Assembly: GCA_016800925.1 (NCBI GenBank)
Contig: JABCPU010000061.1
Coordinates: 124,001 to 188,000 of the forward strand
Direction: 5' to 3'
Origin: Suillus spraguei
Taxonomy: Eukaryota; Basidiomycota; Agaricomycetes; Boletales; Suillaceae
Length of the DNA: 64,000 nucleotides
Shown: one piece after another, positions 33,090 through 44,555 of the stretch
Layout of the letters: each line of letters starts with the position of its first letter
Position numbering within the stretch: position 1 is the first letter of the stretch
The notes under the pieces: model-generated
Databases searched by the model: none
Told to the model about the DNA's origin: nothing
Seen by the model: the letters and a program-made list of their open reading frames with translations, nothing else
Position numbers and translations under genes: made by a program

Positions 33090-33599
33090 ATGTTCTCTCG
33101 CTCCTCTACTTTCCTCTATGTTCTGCTTGCCGTAACCGCCTCTGTAGGCTATGCTTCTGCTGAGGTGAGGCTTGCTTTGTATCAAATATTATCACATTGA
33201 CCTCATGATACAATGTACTCATCTCAGGAGGCCTATACAACCATTAATTACAACTACGGCGTAAGTACCTAGTACCAAACCTCGTCACATTATTGACCTC
33301 AGACATAATGCATCCAGCATCGTGTAAGCCTTCTGTCAAATCCATGAAACTGGCCTCGCAATATTGATATTGTATGCAGGCCGTGATCTCTGACACCGCT
33401 GCTGTAGCTAGCGAGACTGCTACTATCTAGGTAAGGCTTCAATATTTCAATGCTTGATGTCATGTTGACATCAGATTTGATAACACCCAGGTACTTCGTG
33501 TAAGCCTCGCTTCGCCGCAAATCCATTGCATTGGCCTCGCAATGCTAACGTTGTGTACAGGCCGAAAGCTTTACAACTATGCAGTGTCGCTGTAACGTA
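33090..33599 (+). CDS. Candidate tiny secreted protein with micro-exons (low confidence)
   Basis: The ATG at 33090 opens MFSRSSTFLYVLLAVTASVGYASAE, a textbook signal peptide with an Ala-x-Ala cleavage site, then GTGAGG. The next blocks bounded by AG and GT are EAYTTINYNYG (about 33229-33260, followed by GTAAGT), a 6-nt candidate exon CATCGT before GTAAGCC near 33318-33323, and AVISDTAAVASETATI with TAG at 33428-33430. A second GTAAGCC module follows at 33500 and leads to AESFTTMQCRC. The mature product would be under 40 residues. No database family comes to mind. The 5' part is duplicated in inverted orientation at 31.05-31.37 kb. Splicing is inferred only from dinucleotides. Confidence 0.35.
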
Positions 33600-34325
33600 C
33601 CAACTTCTCACTATCTTACTGGAAGTCGAAGTCAAACTTGATGGGAAAGGCAGACTCGGAAGTCTTGATTCACGTACTTCGTAACGGTCGAAAACATTAA
33701 TGTTGAAAATTCATTTAAATCAGTTTCGAGTGTTTGAATCAATTTTACGCTATGGTCTCACACTGGTTAGGCAAGCGGAATCCCCCAGCTTCATACTCGG
33801 GGGACTTGGACAAGAACTGAGAGACCGAATAATACATGGTAAAGCAGAATAAAGCAAGGAGAATGCGAGACTCGATAAAGTGTGCCTGCGACGAGCAATA
33901 AAACTAGGAGACAGATTTTAGCAGGCAAGAAAGACCAGAATTGAGGCACAATAGAAACGCTATTGGGCTATTATTATTTTATTTTTATACCATATTTTTC
34001 GTGGTCGCCGAAAGATAGAAAGTTCGAATGTTCAAGTCATGTAGCCGTTTATGTATCTGAGTAAAAGTGCTCATAGCAGAACGTAGAAAATCCGTTTGAG
34101 TGGGTGTGCTTGTAGTAGAGCATCGAAGGACCGAAAGTCCGAACTGTTCATCAATGTGTCTAAGTGGACTGTTCGCGTGCTGAGCCGTGTAAGTACATCA
34201 ATAAAAGGGCCGCTTGCGTGTATGGCCGGTTACGGCTTGTCACATCAGGAAATCAACCAGAGTATAATGGTATTCAAAGTCAAACCATTTTACTTTATAG
34301 ATTATTAACAGGAAAATTCCTGTTA
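33600..34325. other. Intergenic region, no gene supported
   Basis: AT-rich sequence between the candidate secreted gene and the next MITE. Short frames at 34096-34308 and 34164-34346 have no motif. Confidence 0.5.
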
Positions 34326-34988
34326 CAGCCATTTGCAGAACGCTAGACCAAAAAAATTTCAATACACACACAGCGGTATTCTAACTTCTATTATCCGATC
34401 AGATATTGTTGGAGCTAGAGAACGGCGCTGTATCTCGAGACTTCGAGTGTCTACGACATGGCGGGAGACGATAAAGAGAGGACAGTCCACGACGTAGGTA
34501 TTTATACGTAGTCGAGACTGTCTGAACGATGAGCGAGGACGAACGGCGAAATACTGAAGTCTAACAGATATGTAGGATGGTCTTCCGCAGTTGAACCTAC
34601 ATCTCAGTAAGGAGAATACCTGGTTGTTGCTCAATACACGCCTCAAGGAACTGAGAAATCACATATAAGTAGTACTGAGAATAAGTCATAACTCACGCTT
34701 GCACCAAGACTATCGAGATGCGGGGTCGACCTGCACAAACTGGTATCCTTATGACTTCACCAGTCTCCCGATACGTCTTCCGAAAATATCGCAAGGACCG
34801 CTCACTAGTCCCAGTGTAACGACGAATCGTTGGGTCCTTGACATTTCTCATCTGTAGAGCAACTTGCTTTCATTCCTTGGATGTGTCGTCTCATCCGAGT
34901 TGTAGATCAAGAGTGTCCATCGTTGTCCCGACTTATTGCTGAATATATGTAGTGAAATTTTTTTGGCCTAGCGTTCTGCAAATGACTG
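34326..34988. mobile_element. 663-bp TA-flanked MITE-like element, CAGYCATTTGC termini
   Basis: The left terminus CAGCCATTTGCAGAACGCTAG (34326 onward) and right terminus, whose reverse complement reads CAGTCATTTGCAGAACGCTAG (ending 34988), match over about 38 bp with two differences and continue into CCAAAAAAATTTCA. TA lies immediately outside both ends (34324-34325 and 34989-34990). CAGT-like termini with a TA duplication are typical of the Tc1/mariner/pogo superfamily. No transposase frame was found; interior frames (for example 34359-34646 minus) show no domain. Confidence 0.75.
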
Positions 34989-35321
34989 TAATCCTTACGG
35001 GAAGTCAACCAGTCCCTTGTTACTCGTCCGACTCCCGAAAATTGTGTCACTTCAAAGTACGAGCAATTGCTCCTTCAAGCCTATGCAAGACCCCGTTAAA
35101 GACAATACTCTACAATTGTAGCGCTGACGTGGCCGTTTCTTACTTACTATCCTGTCTCCACGGCCAAGTTCCAACACTGCGTCCGCTGCTCCGAGCCGAT
35201 ATTTTTCCTACGAGTAACGGGGGACGCGAGACTCATAAGCTCTAAGAACTAACCTTTAGAGAACGCATCGATCTCAGATAGTGCATCAACAGGCACTAAA
35301 TCAAAACGCACCCAATGTTTA

Positions 35322-37488
35322 TCATTTCCGTGAGAAGTTTAGCAAATCTTGAAGAGTGTTGTGTATCCCTTGTGTCCACACCCCAAGTTCTCTCTCCAGC
35401 GATACCACTGTCTCGCGAATATTTCTGCCGAGCTCGCCGCCGTCGTTGTTTCTACCAAAACCGACAATCAGTTCGTGTCTCGCACGTACTAGTGTTTCGT
35501 ATGCAGCTTTGAGTCGCGGAGGGCCGGATGCTAGGGACACGATGTTTGCAGTTGGTGACGTAGTGGGGCGGGGTTCGTCAACGGCCAAAAGCTTCCCGAG
35601 CTCTGCAAGGGCGACAGCGCGTACAGGATGGCCATCACAGAGAATGTCAGATAGCCCCATATAGTGCTTAGCTGCGGTACGGATTGTTTCGTCCAGCAGT
35701 TCTTGTGTTATATCTGCCGACAACGAAGACAAGAGAAGTGATTTATGGAGCCCTATCAAGGCCAATAACGGGTGACAAGACAGCGTCAGGCCCGCAGAAA
35801 CAAGTCTCGGAATAATATTTGTCGTTAACTGTAAGGCCTTATCATGATCTGTAAGGAGATATAAAAATCACGTGAACATCTTTCCTGGGAGGACGAACCT
35901 GTATCTTGAATAGATGTTGCCTTTTCCAATGCTTCTTGTCCAATACGAAGCGCGTCCATGATGATCCCAGGTGCAGCCACAGCTGCACGACATTTCACGC
36001 ATTGATATGTCTCGCTTTCTGTTAGAAATGCAGTGTGTGAACGGCCAAGATTTCGAGTAAAGCTTTGACTGTCCTCACCATCACTAGGAGCAGGGCACAT
36101 CCCTCCACACGACTTTGGACATAATATGGAGTCACGAGGGTCTATTTTGTTGTCATCATGACACAACTCACACTGACATGTGAAGTCATATGTCTCCTTC
36201 AGCGCAACCTGTCTTAGAGAGCGAGGTAAGGTAGTATCGATATAGGAAGTCAGAATCTTTGATAATCGCTGGTTAGTGAAAGTGCTTCGAGTAAGTAGTT
36301 TATACTCGCCTCTTCATTGGGCGAAATGTCTCTGAGGGCAGCAACTTGCATCTGCGGCTCCTCTGCGAGATTTCGAGATGACCGAGGAAAAACTATGACT
36401 GCACTTGGATCACAAGAATGGTTGAATAACGCAACAAGCGGCGAGACAGACACCCCCACTGGTGTCAACGAGGGTGAAGTTAGTGCGAAAGTATTTGTCA
36501 CAAACTGCCGGGTACTAAGTATGTGATGCCCGAATCATTTGGTGACCAGTACTTACTCTCGAAATTAAATCAGCAAGGTCGCCCGCAGACAAGATACCAA
36601 ATTCCGACAAATCTCCAGGAGAAGATAAGCCAAGATATCGAACCAGAGAATGGGCAAGGTGAGTATTATTTTCAACGACACGAGGTTGCAAAGAATGTCG
36701 ATCTACTCCCACTTCAATTATAACCTGCACTTGAATGTGACACAGAACTCACGAGAATGTAATGCATCGATTTCCTTTGACTTTCGGTGCTGTCAGCGGC
36801 GTGATCCATGAAACACAAAGTCTTACCCACCCAACTGCTGTCAAACCCTTCCTTCTTTTTCTGCCACAAGATTCGACCCAGGCACCTGACAGCATCACTT
36901 GGGACGGATAAGTTTTTCGATGGTGCTGACTTGGCCCATTTCCTCAATGCAGAACATTCCAGTTGATGAAGTGACCAATCATTTGTTTGACACGTCTAAT
37001 ACTGAGGAATTAGACCACCGAAAAAGCGCATTATGGTATTAGTACAACTAACTGTGTCGCAATACCGAACTGTGCGGCATCCAGTGCATCTCAACAATCC
37101 CGAATTTGGTGCGGCAGCACAGGAGGAGCAATGCGAGTTTAGACACCGGCTAGCAAGTGCAAATGAACACGGTCTCAGTGACATAATGACAGAACCTATG
37201 TTGTGTAAGTGATGTGTAGACTCAAGAATCGAACCTTTGCTAACCAGCTTTGATTAGAGTCTTGGCCCATAAACCCCTGCCTGATACTGCAGATACCCGC
37301 ACCTCCACATTTTCTGGTATGCTGTGGTATACAATGCCTTCTTTGCTGGGAGTTAATGTATTTGGATCGTTAGAATGTATCGGTTTTAGAATAGTTGTGG
37401 AGTGGGACTCTTGTGAATTATTGGTAGAAGTCACATATGATCTTGATGCCTTGGATTGCCTTTGAGATTTAAGACTTGCAAATGACAT
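35322..37488 (-). CDS. SMYD-like SET and MYND domain protein methyltransferase
   Basis: Eight exons: 37488-37245, 37195-37053, 36995-36831, 36789-36753, 36711-36557, 36504-36310, 36256-35899 and 35848-35322; 607 residues, frame intact. The split SET domain starts with VSAVSGRGLWAKTLIKAGS. It is interrupted by a MYND finger (CSSCAAA, LLRCTGCRTVRYCDTTCQTNDWSLHQLEC) and resumes with VALFNHSCDPSAVIVFPR, the S-adenosylmethionine-binding NHSC motif, AALRDISPNEEILTSYID, and the post-SET cysteines FTCQCELC. The C-terminal ~180 residues are helical (LLALIGLHKSLLLSSL, DGHPVRAVALAELGKLL), like the TPR-type domain of SMYD proteins. It should transfer methyl groups to lysines of histones or other proteins. 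Intron 6 has a GC-AG border (GCGAGT at 36309), needed to join ISPNEE to ILTSYID. The neighbouring STAND gene starts 0.5 kb away on the other strand. Confidence 0.9.
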
Positions 37489-37965
37489 GACGCATATTAT
37501 TCGACCTAAGTAGCAATGTGACCGCCATACCATGTACCAAGTTTGCCACTATTTATCCGTCGACCTTCTGAATTCAATAAATACAAACAGAAGCCACCCA
37601 GGCCAATTGGCTGCGTTTACCATGTCATGCTATGCAGACCGGCACACTTTCATTCGTTCATTTGAATGTCCCTTTGTGTTCACTAAGTCCGTGAGTGAGG
37701 GAAGCGATGTCTTCGGAGAGGGGGAATTATAGACCAGTTCAAGCGCAAGCATGCTTGCAATCATGATGCTGACCAGGATAGTGAAAAACTTCCGAATGTG
37801 TGCGGAGTTCCGAAGCGCCCAGTCAATACAATAGCAAATATTGCCTCGAGGCTTGTGGTCAAGGGTACGACCTGTTGCCAGTCATCTAAATGCTGAAGCG
37901 GGACCCACCCTTGCTCTAACCACTTATCGCAGCTACTTAGCTTAGACCGACAACTATTTCAAACG
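37489..37965. promoter_or_regulatory. Divergent promoter region between SMYD-like and STAND genes
   Basis: About 480 bp between outward-reading genes. No specific element was recognised; the sequence is of ordinary composition. Confidence 0.35.
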
Positions 37966-40900
37966 ATGAGTGAACACAGTCGGTCAAGGAACTCAAGACA
38001 AAATCCTCCCGAAAACCACACATCCAGTGAAGCAAACGCAGGTGAAAGTTCGGTATGTGACTATATTGCTGACGAGGACCACTTCTCATTTCACTCGAAA
38101 CATTAACCCTGACTCGCATGCCATCCTTTATCCAGCGCAGACGCTATGGCAAAATCCATCAGTTTCTAGGAAGATTAAAAATGCGACTAAAAAGATTTCT
38201 GTGAGTCGACAAAGATCCTGGATTTCCTGGATCAAGGCTCATGTGTTCCATCCAAGGATTCCCGCGGTCGTAACCCTATTCTTCCGAACGTTGATCGTGC
38301 AGGTGTCTCATCGATTCCGAATATCAAGGTAGGTCACCTTTTAGTTTCTACTCTCTCTCACAATCTTAGTGGTCGCGCAGGTTCAGGATACTTCCTCTTG
38401 TACGGAACAAGGCACCGACCTCCAATCGGCACTTAGGACCGCCAATGAGGCTGCCAAAGGCATGAATCTACTCTCGGACATGGCGTATCTGGATCACATA
38501 CCGCACGAAACGCATCAGCGGACCTTGAGGCTGTATATAATTTCCAGGATACATATCTTCAACCCCTCAGGATATTTGACAGTGTTATCGGGACCCTCGC
38601 AGAGGTGTGGACCATATCCATATCTCTTGATTGGAACCAAATGAATCTTTATTCGACAGGTGCATCCATACGCAAAGATGGCACTGAGCGTGTTGTCTTG
38701 GGCCGCAAAAGTATGTTTGGCTTTGTTCTCATTCGTATATTTTTCTCAGTTGCCATGCATGCAGGTAATTCTTGCTCAAGCAGATCGTGACACAGCGATA
38801 CTCGGCCTTCTCCAGAAGTTGTGCGACGTTTACGTCTTCATCACAGAAGACGCGAGGCTTCACAAGATTTCGTCGATGCGCACTATCCTTGGAAGATTTC
38901 GAGCAGACCCTTGAATGTGCCCATTTTATCAGAGATTATTCGGAAACCAAGAACTTTTGTGAGTCTTTGCAAGTCACTGCGCTTTTCACAGTCTCAATGT
39001 TCTATTATCGTAGGAGTAGAGCGGGAAAGAATATAGTTCGGGAAACAGATGATGCAATCCGAGGGTACGGCGGAATGTTGGATAAACTTATGGACAACTT
39101 CCAGAAGCAAGTCACTCGCGATGTAGCCATCTATGTTCATCATACAGGTAAGGGTTTGTATGTACTCTGACTCGACATATATTCATGTCTCCAGGCGAAA
39201 CACTAGATCTCAGTGGCATAACGTATGCAGATGGTGCGGGACGAGATACTGGGAAACAATGCTTACCAGGGACACGCATGGAAATAATATCTGAGATCGT
39301 GGACTGGGTCAACAGCACCGGAGACGGTGTTCAGCGTGTGCTCTGGCTATCTGGCCCTGCAGGAAAGGGCAAGTCGGCCATCGCCCACACCATTGCTAAC
39401 TGGTTTAATGATGTAGGAGGCTCGGTTCATGTTACTGCTTCGATCACCAGCGAGATGCCGACCGTCGTCATGAAAAGATTTTTTCTACCATCGCGCGCGA
39501 CCTGGCCGACCGTGATCCCGGAAATTGAGACGAGCATTGGCAGAGGCAGTCAAAGATGCGACTTCGCTCAAGACTACAGCGGATATCGTCCAACAGTGGG
39601 ACAAGCTTCTCATGAAACCACTGGGGAAGCCCTCAGGGTCAATTGTAAGACCTGTCGTCGTCGTGATTGACGCTCTGGACGAGAGCGGTGTAGTCGAGAC
39701 ACGGCGTCGCCTTCTCCAAATTTTTGCGGTAAACTAGGTGTTCAACGAATCACCGAACTCCCAGCCAACTTCCGCATTATCGTCACTTCTCGCCCGCTTC
39801 GTGATATTGAAGCTGAGCTTTCAGGTGCTCAGCATATCCGACGGATATCCATGGACGACATTTCGTCAGCCACTGCAGAGCGCGACATCCGTATTTACGT
39901 ATCGAAGGAGCTGGAAGGGCTCTCACATTTTGGGGACAGAGAATTCACAACTCTGGCTGAAAAAGCTGATGGACTTTTCGAGTGGGCGCGTCTCGCCTGC
40001 AGATACATCAAGGAACCTATTCTTGGATTATCATCAATTGCTTGCTTCGACACTGTTGTGTCACGCGATCCTGCTGAGAGAAGCATGCTATTGTATAAGA
40101 TGTATCACCTCATCTTGACACAAATCATACCCAAGGATACGTCTACGAGTTCCCAGCATCCACAGAAACTGCGTTCGACGGCGCTTGCGAGCTTTCACTC
40201 AGTGATGGGTCAAATACTGGGTACAGCTGAACCCATCCCTATGGTTTCCCTGAACGCCATGAGATGCCACTTTCCGGACAAACGTGACCGTTACGAAGTG
40301 GAGGTTGTAGTAAAAGCCTGGGACCCCTCCTCAGTGGCACCACCGACTCATCCACCCCCATCCGACCCCTTCATGCTTCCTTCCGCGATTTCCTTACAGA
40401 CCCTAAATGCAGTGGAGAATTCTTCGTCAACGTGCCGGAAGTACAACGAGACCTTGCTTTCGCATCACTTCGAATGATGGAACATGAACTTTGCTTCAAT
40501 ATCTGTGATCTGAAATCGTCGTATCTCCCCAACTCCGAAGATCCCGGGTTGCGAGAACGAGTTAAAAAATGCATCCCCCCACATCTTTCCTATGCCTGCC
40601 GACTTTGGCCCGTCCATGTACAAGTAGCTGATTTCGATCCGGAACTCGCCAAAGAAATAAAATCATTCTTCGATCATGAGCGACTGTTCTACTGGCTTGA
40701 GGTACTCTGTCTTATTGATGCGCTCAGTGGTGCAGTCCCTGCCCTTCCACTTATTTCCAAGTGGTTGAAGGTGAGCACATGGTTATTGAGCAGCGTCAGA
40801 TAACATACTCAGGCGCATTCGCAATCGCAGGGTCACACCGGGTACAAAGATACCTCGTCCGCCGCAATGGATGTGCAGAGATTTATCCAAACCTTCGGCA

Positions 40901-43258
40901 GCATCATTTTGCACAGCACGCATCTCTATCTATCAGCGCTGCCATTCTCTTCTGTCAACTCTGCACTATCTAGAACGTTTTCTGCACAGTTTCCCAACTC
41001 TCTTCGTTTGGCATCTGGTCGTGATATCAACTGGACAGCTGTTCAGACTGTCATCAGCGAACACACTGGTGCCGTTAACTCAGTCTCGTTCTCACCGGAT
41101 GGGACTCGCATTGCGACTGGATCGAATGATTACACTGTGCGGCTGTGGGATGCAGCGACGGGGCAAGCTATCGGTGAGCCCTTGCTGGGGCACACCGACT
41201 CGGTTACCTCAGTTTCTTTCTCGCCGGATGGGACACGCATCGTTTCTGGCTCTTGGGACGAGACTGTGCGGTTGTGGGATGTAGTAACATGGCAGCCTAT
41301 TGGTGAACCCTTACGTGGGCACACTCAAGCAGTTCTATCAGTCTCATTCTCCCCGAACGGAACTCGCATCGTGACAGGTTCGGCGGATGAGACTGTCCGG
41401 CTGTGGGATGTAGCAACATGGCAGCCAGTTGGTGAACCCTTACGGGGGCACACTGATCAAGTCACCTCAGTGTCATTCTTGCCGAATGAGACTCGCATCG
41501 TCTCTTGTTCGTATGATGGCACTGTGCGGCTGTGGGAAGCAACAACGGGGCAGCCAGCTGGTGAGCCCTTGGAAGGACACACTTATCCGGTCATATCAAT
41601 CTCGTTCTCTCCGGATGGGACTCGCATCGCGACTGGTTCTGCGGATAACACTGTCCGGCTGTGGAATGCAGCAACAGGGGAGCCTGTCTATAGACCCTTG
41701 AAGGGACACACTAATTGTTGGGTGAGGTCAGTTTCGTTCTCGCCGGACGGAAGTCGTATCGTAACAGGTTCGGATGACGGGACGGTCCGCCTGTGGGATC
41801 CAGCAACAGGGCAGCCAGTCGGTGAGCCCTTGCTAGGGCACACCAGTTATGTCTACTCAGTCTCGTTCTCTCCGGATGGAAGTCGCATCGCGTCTGGTTC
41901 CGCGGATAACACTGTCCGACTGTGGCATGCAGCTACAGGGGAGCCAGTTAGTCAGCCTTTGCCAGGGCACTCTGATTCAATTACCTCAGTCTCGCTATCG
42001 CCGGATGGACGTGCATCGCGACTGGTTCTTCTAGCGATGGCACCATCCGGCTGTTGGATGCAGCAACAGGGCAACTGGTCTGTGAGCCCTTGCTGGGGCA
42101 CACTGGATGGGTCAACTCAGTCTCGTTCTCTCCGGATGGGACTCGCATCGCAACTGGTTCATCGGATGAGACTGTTAGGCTGTGGGATGCAGGGACAGGG
42201 AAGCAAATCGGTGAGCCCTTACTGGGGCACACTGGGTGGGTCTACTCAGTCTCGTTCTCACCGGATGGGACTCGCATCGTTTCTTGTTCGAACGATAACA
42301 CCGTCCAGTTGTGGAATGTAGGAACGGGACAGCCAATTGGTGAACCCTTGCGGGGGCACACTCATAGCGTTACTTCAGTCTCATTCTCGCCAAACGGAAC
42401 TCACATCGCAACCGGTTCTCGGGATAAGACTGTCCGGTTGTGGGATGCAGGGACGGGGCAGCCAGTTGGTGAGCCCTTGCTGGGGCACACTTTGTGGATC
42501 AACTCAGTCTCGTTCTCCCCGGATGGGGCTCGCATCGCAAGTGGTTCGGCGGATGAGACTGTTCGGCTATGGGATGTAGGGACGGGGCAGCCAGTCTGTG
42601 AGCCCCTTTTGGGACACACTCATAATATTATGTCAGTCTCATTCTCGCCGGATGGCACTCGCATCGTTTCTGGTTCGTACGATGGGACTGTCCGGCTGTG
42701 GAGTGCAGCGACGGGGCAGCCAATTGGGCAACCCTTGCGGGGACACGCTGAGGAAGTCAGATCAGTCTCCTTCTCGCGGGATGGAACTCGCATCATTTCT
42801 TGTTCATATGGTACTGTCCGGGTCTGGTACGCAGCAATTGGGAAGTCATTACAGGACTACGCCGAAGAAGAATGTTCATCCCCGCATGGCAGTTGCACCC
42901 CACACCCAAACAGCCGCCGTCCCCACACCCAACACTATGAACAATGACTTCATTTCCTTCTCATCAGACTCAACTCATGCACTGCGCGACACTGCTGAGC
43001 TACTTGAGGGTGCTCCCCATGATGACCGCATGTCGACATTCACTTTTCTTGGAGATGATGGATGGATGAGGGACCCGATCGCCGGCTCTTATTTTGGGTA
43101 CCACCCGCTTCACGAAAGGCATTCAGATATAATCCATGGACTGCATTTGTGATACCTTGCGGATGTCTAGAGCTGGATTTGAGTGCATGGCACATGGAAT
43201 ACACTGGCAGCACTGCCGAGAGAGTGAGTCTTCAACTTTTTCTGTTCCTTGTAGTTAA
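37966..43258 (+). CDS. NACHT-WD40 STAND (NLR-like) receptor, several frame breaks
   Basis: A fungal STAND receptor of the NWD type. Short first exon 37966-38052 (MSEHSRSRNSRQ), then several small exons. An alpha-helical N-terminal module spans about 38.5-39.15 kb (FDSVIGTLAEVHPYAKMALS, TAILGLLQKLCDVYVFI). The NACHT domain follows, with Walker A GPAGKGKS (near 39360) and Walker B VVVVIDALDE (near 39670), then a linker with RPLHASFRDFLTD (near 40360). Fourteen WD40 repeats of about 43 residues run from 41056 to 42850 (VxSVSFSPDGTRIxxGSxDxTVRLWD), enough for two seven-bladed propellers, and a conserved tail (LLFWVPPASRK, CMAHGIHWQHCRE) follows. Such proteins are thought to sense non-self and trigger responses by oligomerising. 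Breaks, mostly solved by one added base, lie near 39418, 39522, 39727, 40319, 42010, 42925, 43066 and 43175. Because repeats recombine and misassemble easily, the repeat count is provisional. Confidence 0.85.
41056..42850 (+). repeat. Array of 14 near-identical WD40-coding units (129 bp period)
   Basis: Coding tandem array inside the STAND gene. Each unit carries a TCAGTCTCGTTCTC-like start, GGATGGGACTCGCATC, ACTGTCCGGCTGTGGGATG and GGTGAGCCCTTG...GGGCACAC. Several neighbouring units differ at few positions, chiefly at propeller-surface codons such as GSADET, GSNDYT and CSYDGT. This is the pattern of repeats homogenised by recombination with surface positions free to vary. Confidence 0.9.
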
Positions 43259-44555
43259 TTAACTGGGTACTTCTAGCTCGTAATTACGATCATTTTATTC
43301 TAAAAATTGACATGTGGAAACGTCAAAGAACCTTACATCAAGTACGATAGCAAGTTAATTCCATGTAAATTGCATACCTAGCATTGGTCTGAGTTTGGGG
43401 TGGCGTGCATTCACATCCTACATCCACTCTTTCCTTCCTCTCTGGGCATATTATTGCAAGGTCCGTGAAGCAGTCAAAAACAATAATACAGGTAAGTATA
43501 GCAAGCAATGTTTTTTTCCGACGAAGCCGATCAAACAGATGCCCCGACTATTCTGTGCGCGATGATGTGAATAACCCCCTGGAGTTGGCAGCAAAACCAG
43601 AAGCAGAGGCGCCATTACTGTTTTAGAGGAAGATCATTTCAGGTTCTTCAAGTAAGCGGAGGAATGATTGAGGTAGGACACATCGTCAAATACTGCCACG
43701 TACAACATTTGGCTACTGATAATCTGCGAACTTACAGGCCTATTGTCATCTTCAAGTTCATGACTTTATGAGAAATGATGGTGGTAGGAGCGTTGGAAAT
43801 AGAAAGAAGGAGATCGGCTACCGTGGATAGGTTAGACGAAAACGTCCATGAACTTGCATTCCAAGTAATGTTCAAGGTCACGAACACCTGGACCTGTATC
43901 TGGGACTGGAGATCAGGGACACCCATTAACCAAATTATCCCATAGTTACGCCCAACCCGCTCGCATGAATTTCTCAGCTTTACATCCACCACTCGTCTTC
44001 CGCTAGCAAGCCTCCATCAGTCCCGAAAGGCTTCACAAACATCGAAATTTCGTCGTACGACACAGAACAAGTCTCGATCACGCTCTCGCGCCATGACCTG
44101 TCTGTCTGGGGCGTCGTCGATCGGGGGTGGTTGTCTATCTGTACGAGCAGTGGGGTTTTAGGCCGCCGGCGGCATTACTATTTCATGCAGTACGTATACT
44201 CTCCATATTGGAGGTAATCGACGTAAAGCTAGTACTAACGGCCAAATATCAGATCGCAGGTATTTTGCAATATGAATGTACTGGGGCTGGTATCACCCAT
44301 TATGATACGTAGGATCCGCACAGTTTTTGTGAGTCCACTCACATGATGAGATAGGCTCAGCTTCATACCTGCTCCAATGGTGCACGTTAAGTCTGCCAGT
44401 TTTTACTTCAACAACCGGCATCCATACTTCTATCGAAGGACAATTCCTGAAATTGTACGGAATGGATAGTTCCGGTAATAGTGTCGGATACCATACCACA
44501 ACGATTCTCCAAATCTATATGCTCCTCGCACAGTACTCGGGTTTGACCACTTGAA
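43259..44555. other. Intergenic region, no gene supported
   Basis: Short frames on both strands (for example 43405-43626 plus, 43732-43992 minus, 44293-44499 minus) show no domains. Nothing else was recognised. Confidence 0.5.

Noticed and set aside
41130..42619. Open frames on the minus strand through the WD40 array
   Set aside because: They repeat with the 129-bp period and are antisense shadows of the WD40 units.
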